Positions 22,692-24,070 of a DNA stretch of 24,070 bases are shown here, piece by piece. The translations under genes were made by a program, and so were the position numbers. The DNA comes from Treponema sp. GTDB taxonomy: Bacteria > Spirochaetota > Spirochaetia > Treponematales > Treponemataceae. The first letter of the stretch is position 1. Every line of letters starts with the position of its first letter. The stretch is from assembly GCA_016297805.1 (NCBI GenBank), contig JAEDFX010000028.1:1-24070 (forward strand), in the 5' to 3' direction. Below the pieces are notes generated by a model. The model searched no databases, was not told the DNA's origin, and was given only the letters and a program-made list of their open reading frames with translations.

Positions 22692-23561
22692 TTAATTTTT
22701 CAAATAGTCTTTAAATTCAGGGTTTACTTCGGTGAATAATTTAGCTGCAAATTCGTAGTTATCCCAGGTTGAATAGAAAAGAGGGGTAACGCCAGGAATA
22801 GAAGGAATATCTGTTACATTAATGTATTTATAATTTATTTTATGTTCGTTGAACCATTCATTAATTCTTGGAATTGTATTAATTAAAATATAAGTAATAA
22901 ATGTAGAACATACAAAATCTGATTCAACAGAGTCATCTTTATTTTTTTTAACTTTAGGATAATCGTTATATCCAAATGCCTGTTTTTCTTTTTTGGTAAA
23001 AAACTTACGTTTTAATGAATAAACTGCAATCTTAAAATTTTCCAATGCAAAATAAGATAACTTAGGATATTTAGTGTAGAACTGTATGAATTCCCTAACA
23101 TTTTCATATTCTTCTTCTGTAACTTTTAATGCAAATGTTATTTGTTCTGAGTTTGCAGGATTGCATTTAGACATATATCTATTTGAGTTAACATCAGAAC
23201 AATATTCTTTTACGAATTGGCTATTTCCAGCTAAAGTAAGACCGTAAAATCCATCATTAAGTTCCAGATTTATAGATACATGGCTAAGCTCAAAATCAGA
23301 AACGTCAGTTAGACGAATTCCGCCTTTTAATATATTAGCTATGTATAATGGATTTGAATATACAGGATTGTACAGACGAAGAAAAATATACTTGTAAGGT
23401 TTAGAAGGATCTTCTAAATCATTAAATTTAACATTTTCCTCAATTAAGTATGGGATAGAAGTAAAACTTTTTTCTTCTTTTGAAATTCTTAAAGACTTGC
23501 AAGAAAAAGAAGAAATAGAAAGAAATATAATTAAAATTACAAAATATAATTTTTTAAACAT
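22692..23561 (-). CDS. Putative lipoprotein with permuted-papain-like residues (YiiX/NlpC-like, tentative)
   Basis: This 289-residue protein has a strong lipoprotein signal: MFKKLYFVILIIFLSISSFSC, with Cys21 as the lipid site in a loose spirochaete lipobox. The start at 23561 is preferred over an upstream TTG/ATG extension because the signal begins there and the ATG overlaps the dCMP deaminase stop by eight bases. After a polar linker, residues ~55-270 hold a His in LSHVSINLE (H94) and a Cys in DFVCSTFITYIL (C218). A histidine before a cysteine in such contexts is what permuted papain-fold proteins of the YiiX kind show. That is a hypothesis, not a firm match. No other family is recognised. 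Confidence 0.6.
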   Translation of the reverse strand: MFKKLYFVILIIFLSISSFSCKSLRISKEEKSFTSIPYLIEENVKFNDLEDPSKPYKYIFLRLYNPVYSNPLYIANILKGGIRLTDVSDFELSHVSINLELNDGFYGLTLAGNSQFVKEYCSDVNSNRYMSKCNPANSEQITFALKVTEEEYENVREFIQFYTKYPKLSYFALENFKIAVYSLKRKFFTKKEKQAFGYNDYPKVKKNKDDSVESDFVCSTFITYILINTIPRINEWFNEHKINYKYINVTDIPSIPGVTPLFYSTWDNYEFAAKLFTEVNPEFKDYLKN

Positions 23562-24048
23562 TAATTTCAATTTTCTTACCTGTTGGCTGGTATTGATAAT
23601 ATCTGACACCAGCAGCATTCATTAATTTTTTTGAAGCTTCAACAGAAGGGCTGCCATCATATTTATTTTCAGCATAAACAACAGTTTTTATTCCAGCCTG
23701 AATGATTGCTTTTGCACATTCGTTACATGGAAAAAGGGTAACATAAATTTTAGACCCTTCAAGAGAACCGCCTCTGTAATTTAAGATAGCATTCAATTCA
23801 CTGTGAGTGACATATGCATATTTTGTGTTTAATGTGTCGCCTTCTCGTGCCCAAGGAAATTCATCGTCAGAGCAACCTCGTGGAAACCCATTGTATCCCA
23901 TAGAAAGAATTTTGTTATCTTGTCCAACAATACAAGCACCAACCTGAGAGTTAGGATCTTTAGAACGGAAGCTGGTTAGATGAGCAACTCCCATAAAATA
24001 TTCATCCCATGAAATATAATCTGATCTTTTTGGAATTGTATTCGACAT
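23554..24048 (-). CDS. dCMP deaminase (ComEB-like cytidine/deoxycytidylate deaminase)
   Basis: This 164-residue zinc enzyme converts dCMP to dUMP, supplying thymidylate synthase. The zinc site is visible: HSE (H82, catalytic E84) and PCNEC (C108, C111). YNGFPRGCSDDEFPWAREG is the substrate/effector loop typical of dCMP deaminases rather than tRNA or riboflavin deaminases. The C-terminal part (VVYAENKYDGSPSVEASKKLMNAAGVRYYQYQP) also fits. AAAGGA lies eight bases before the ATG. The coding end overlaps the lipoprotein start by eight bases, so the two are probably co-translated. Whether it is under dCTP/dTTP control cannot be told. Confidence 0.92.
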   Translation of the reverse strand: MSNTIPKRSDYISWDEYFMGVAHLTSFRSKDPNSQVGACIVGQDNKILSMGYNGFPRGCSDDEFPWAREGDTLNTKYAYVTHSELNAILNYRGGSLEGSKIYVTLFPCNECAKAIIQAGIKTVVYAENKYDGSPSVEASKKLMNAAGVRYYQYQPTGKKIEINV

Positions 24049-24070
24049 AATTTTTCCTTTAGCTTTGATA

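Noticed and set aside
1..24070. tRNA, rRNA, CRISPR, transposase or prophage content
   Set aside because: None was seen on either strand; every long coding frame belongs to a housekeeping, envelope or transport family, or is discussed above.

Overview
The window is A+T-rich bacterial DNA and almost certainly the chromosomal origin region of a spirochaete close to Treponema, probably a host-associated species. The identification rests on the order dnaA-dnaN-recF-dciA(DUF721)-rpmH-rnpA-yidD-yidC-jag with gyrB-gyrA divergent from it, spirochaete-style lipoprotein signals, a cyclophilin-FKBP fusion of the type known from Treponema, and Treponema-like protein sequences. It is inference from reading; no search was run.

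Layout, left to right. Positions 1-3623 hold a periplasmic branched-chain amino acid binding protein and a DUF763 protein (both minus), then metF (plus), closed by a bidirectional terminator. Positions 3635-13400 are one long leftward gene train. Read in its direction of transcription it is dnaA, the dnaA-dnaN intergenic origin, dnaN, recF, dciA, rpmH, rnpA, yidD, yidC, jag, a small secreted protein and a dual-family peptidyl-prolyl isomerase lipoprotein. It joins replication initiation, RNase P and ribosome assembly, and membrane-protein insertion with envelope folding. Positions 13577-18106 carry gyrB and gyrA rightward.

Positions 18107-19061 are a 955-base stretch with no convincing gene but much structure. 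In order it holds a near-consensus promoter followed by a strong terminator (a putative small RNA of about 85-90 nt), six parS-like 16-mers interleaved with three perfect DnaA boxes, a nested inverted-repeat element with a 32-bp perfect hairpin, and an in-frame hydrophobic reading frame beyond the azlD stop. Positions 19062-24048 carry minus-strand genes: azlC-azlD with a DHH phosphoesterase, then an amidohydrolase, a PlsC-like acyltransferase, a lipoprotein with possible permuted-papain residues, and dCMP deaminase.

The most interesting features concern replication and segregation. The dnaA-dnaN gap has the layout of a basal origin: DnaA boxes, then six tandem DnaA-trio triplets, then an A+T-rich stretch. 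About 6.4 kb away, beyond gyrA, a dense parS-like cluster sits with a second DnaA-box group, so ParB and DnaA could meet on the same few hundred bases. The 18704-18888 inverted-repeat element and the putative small RNA appear to be unnamed. There are no tRNAs, rRNAs, CRISPR arrays, transposases or phage genes in the window.
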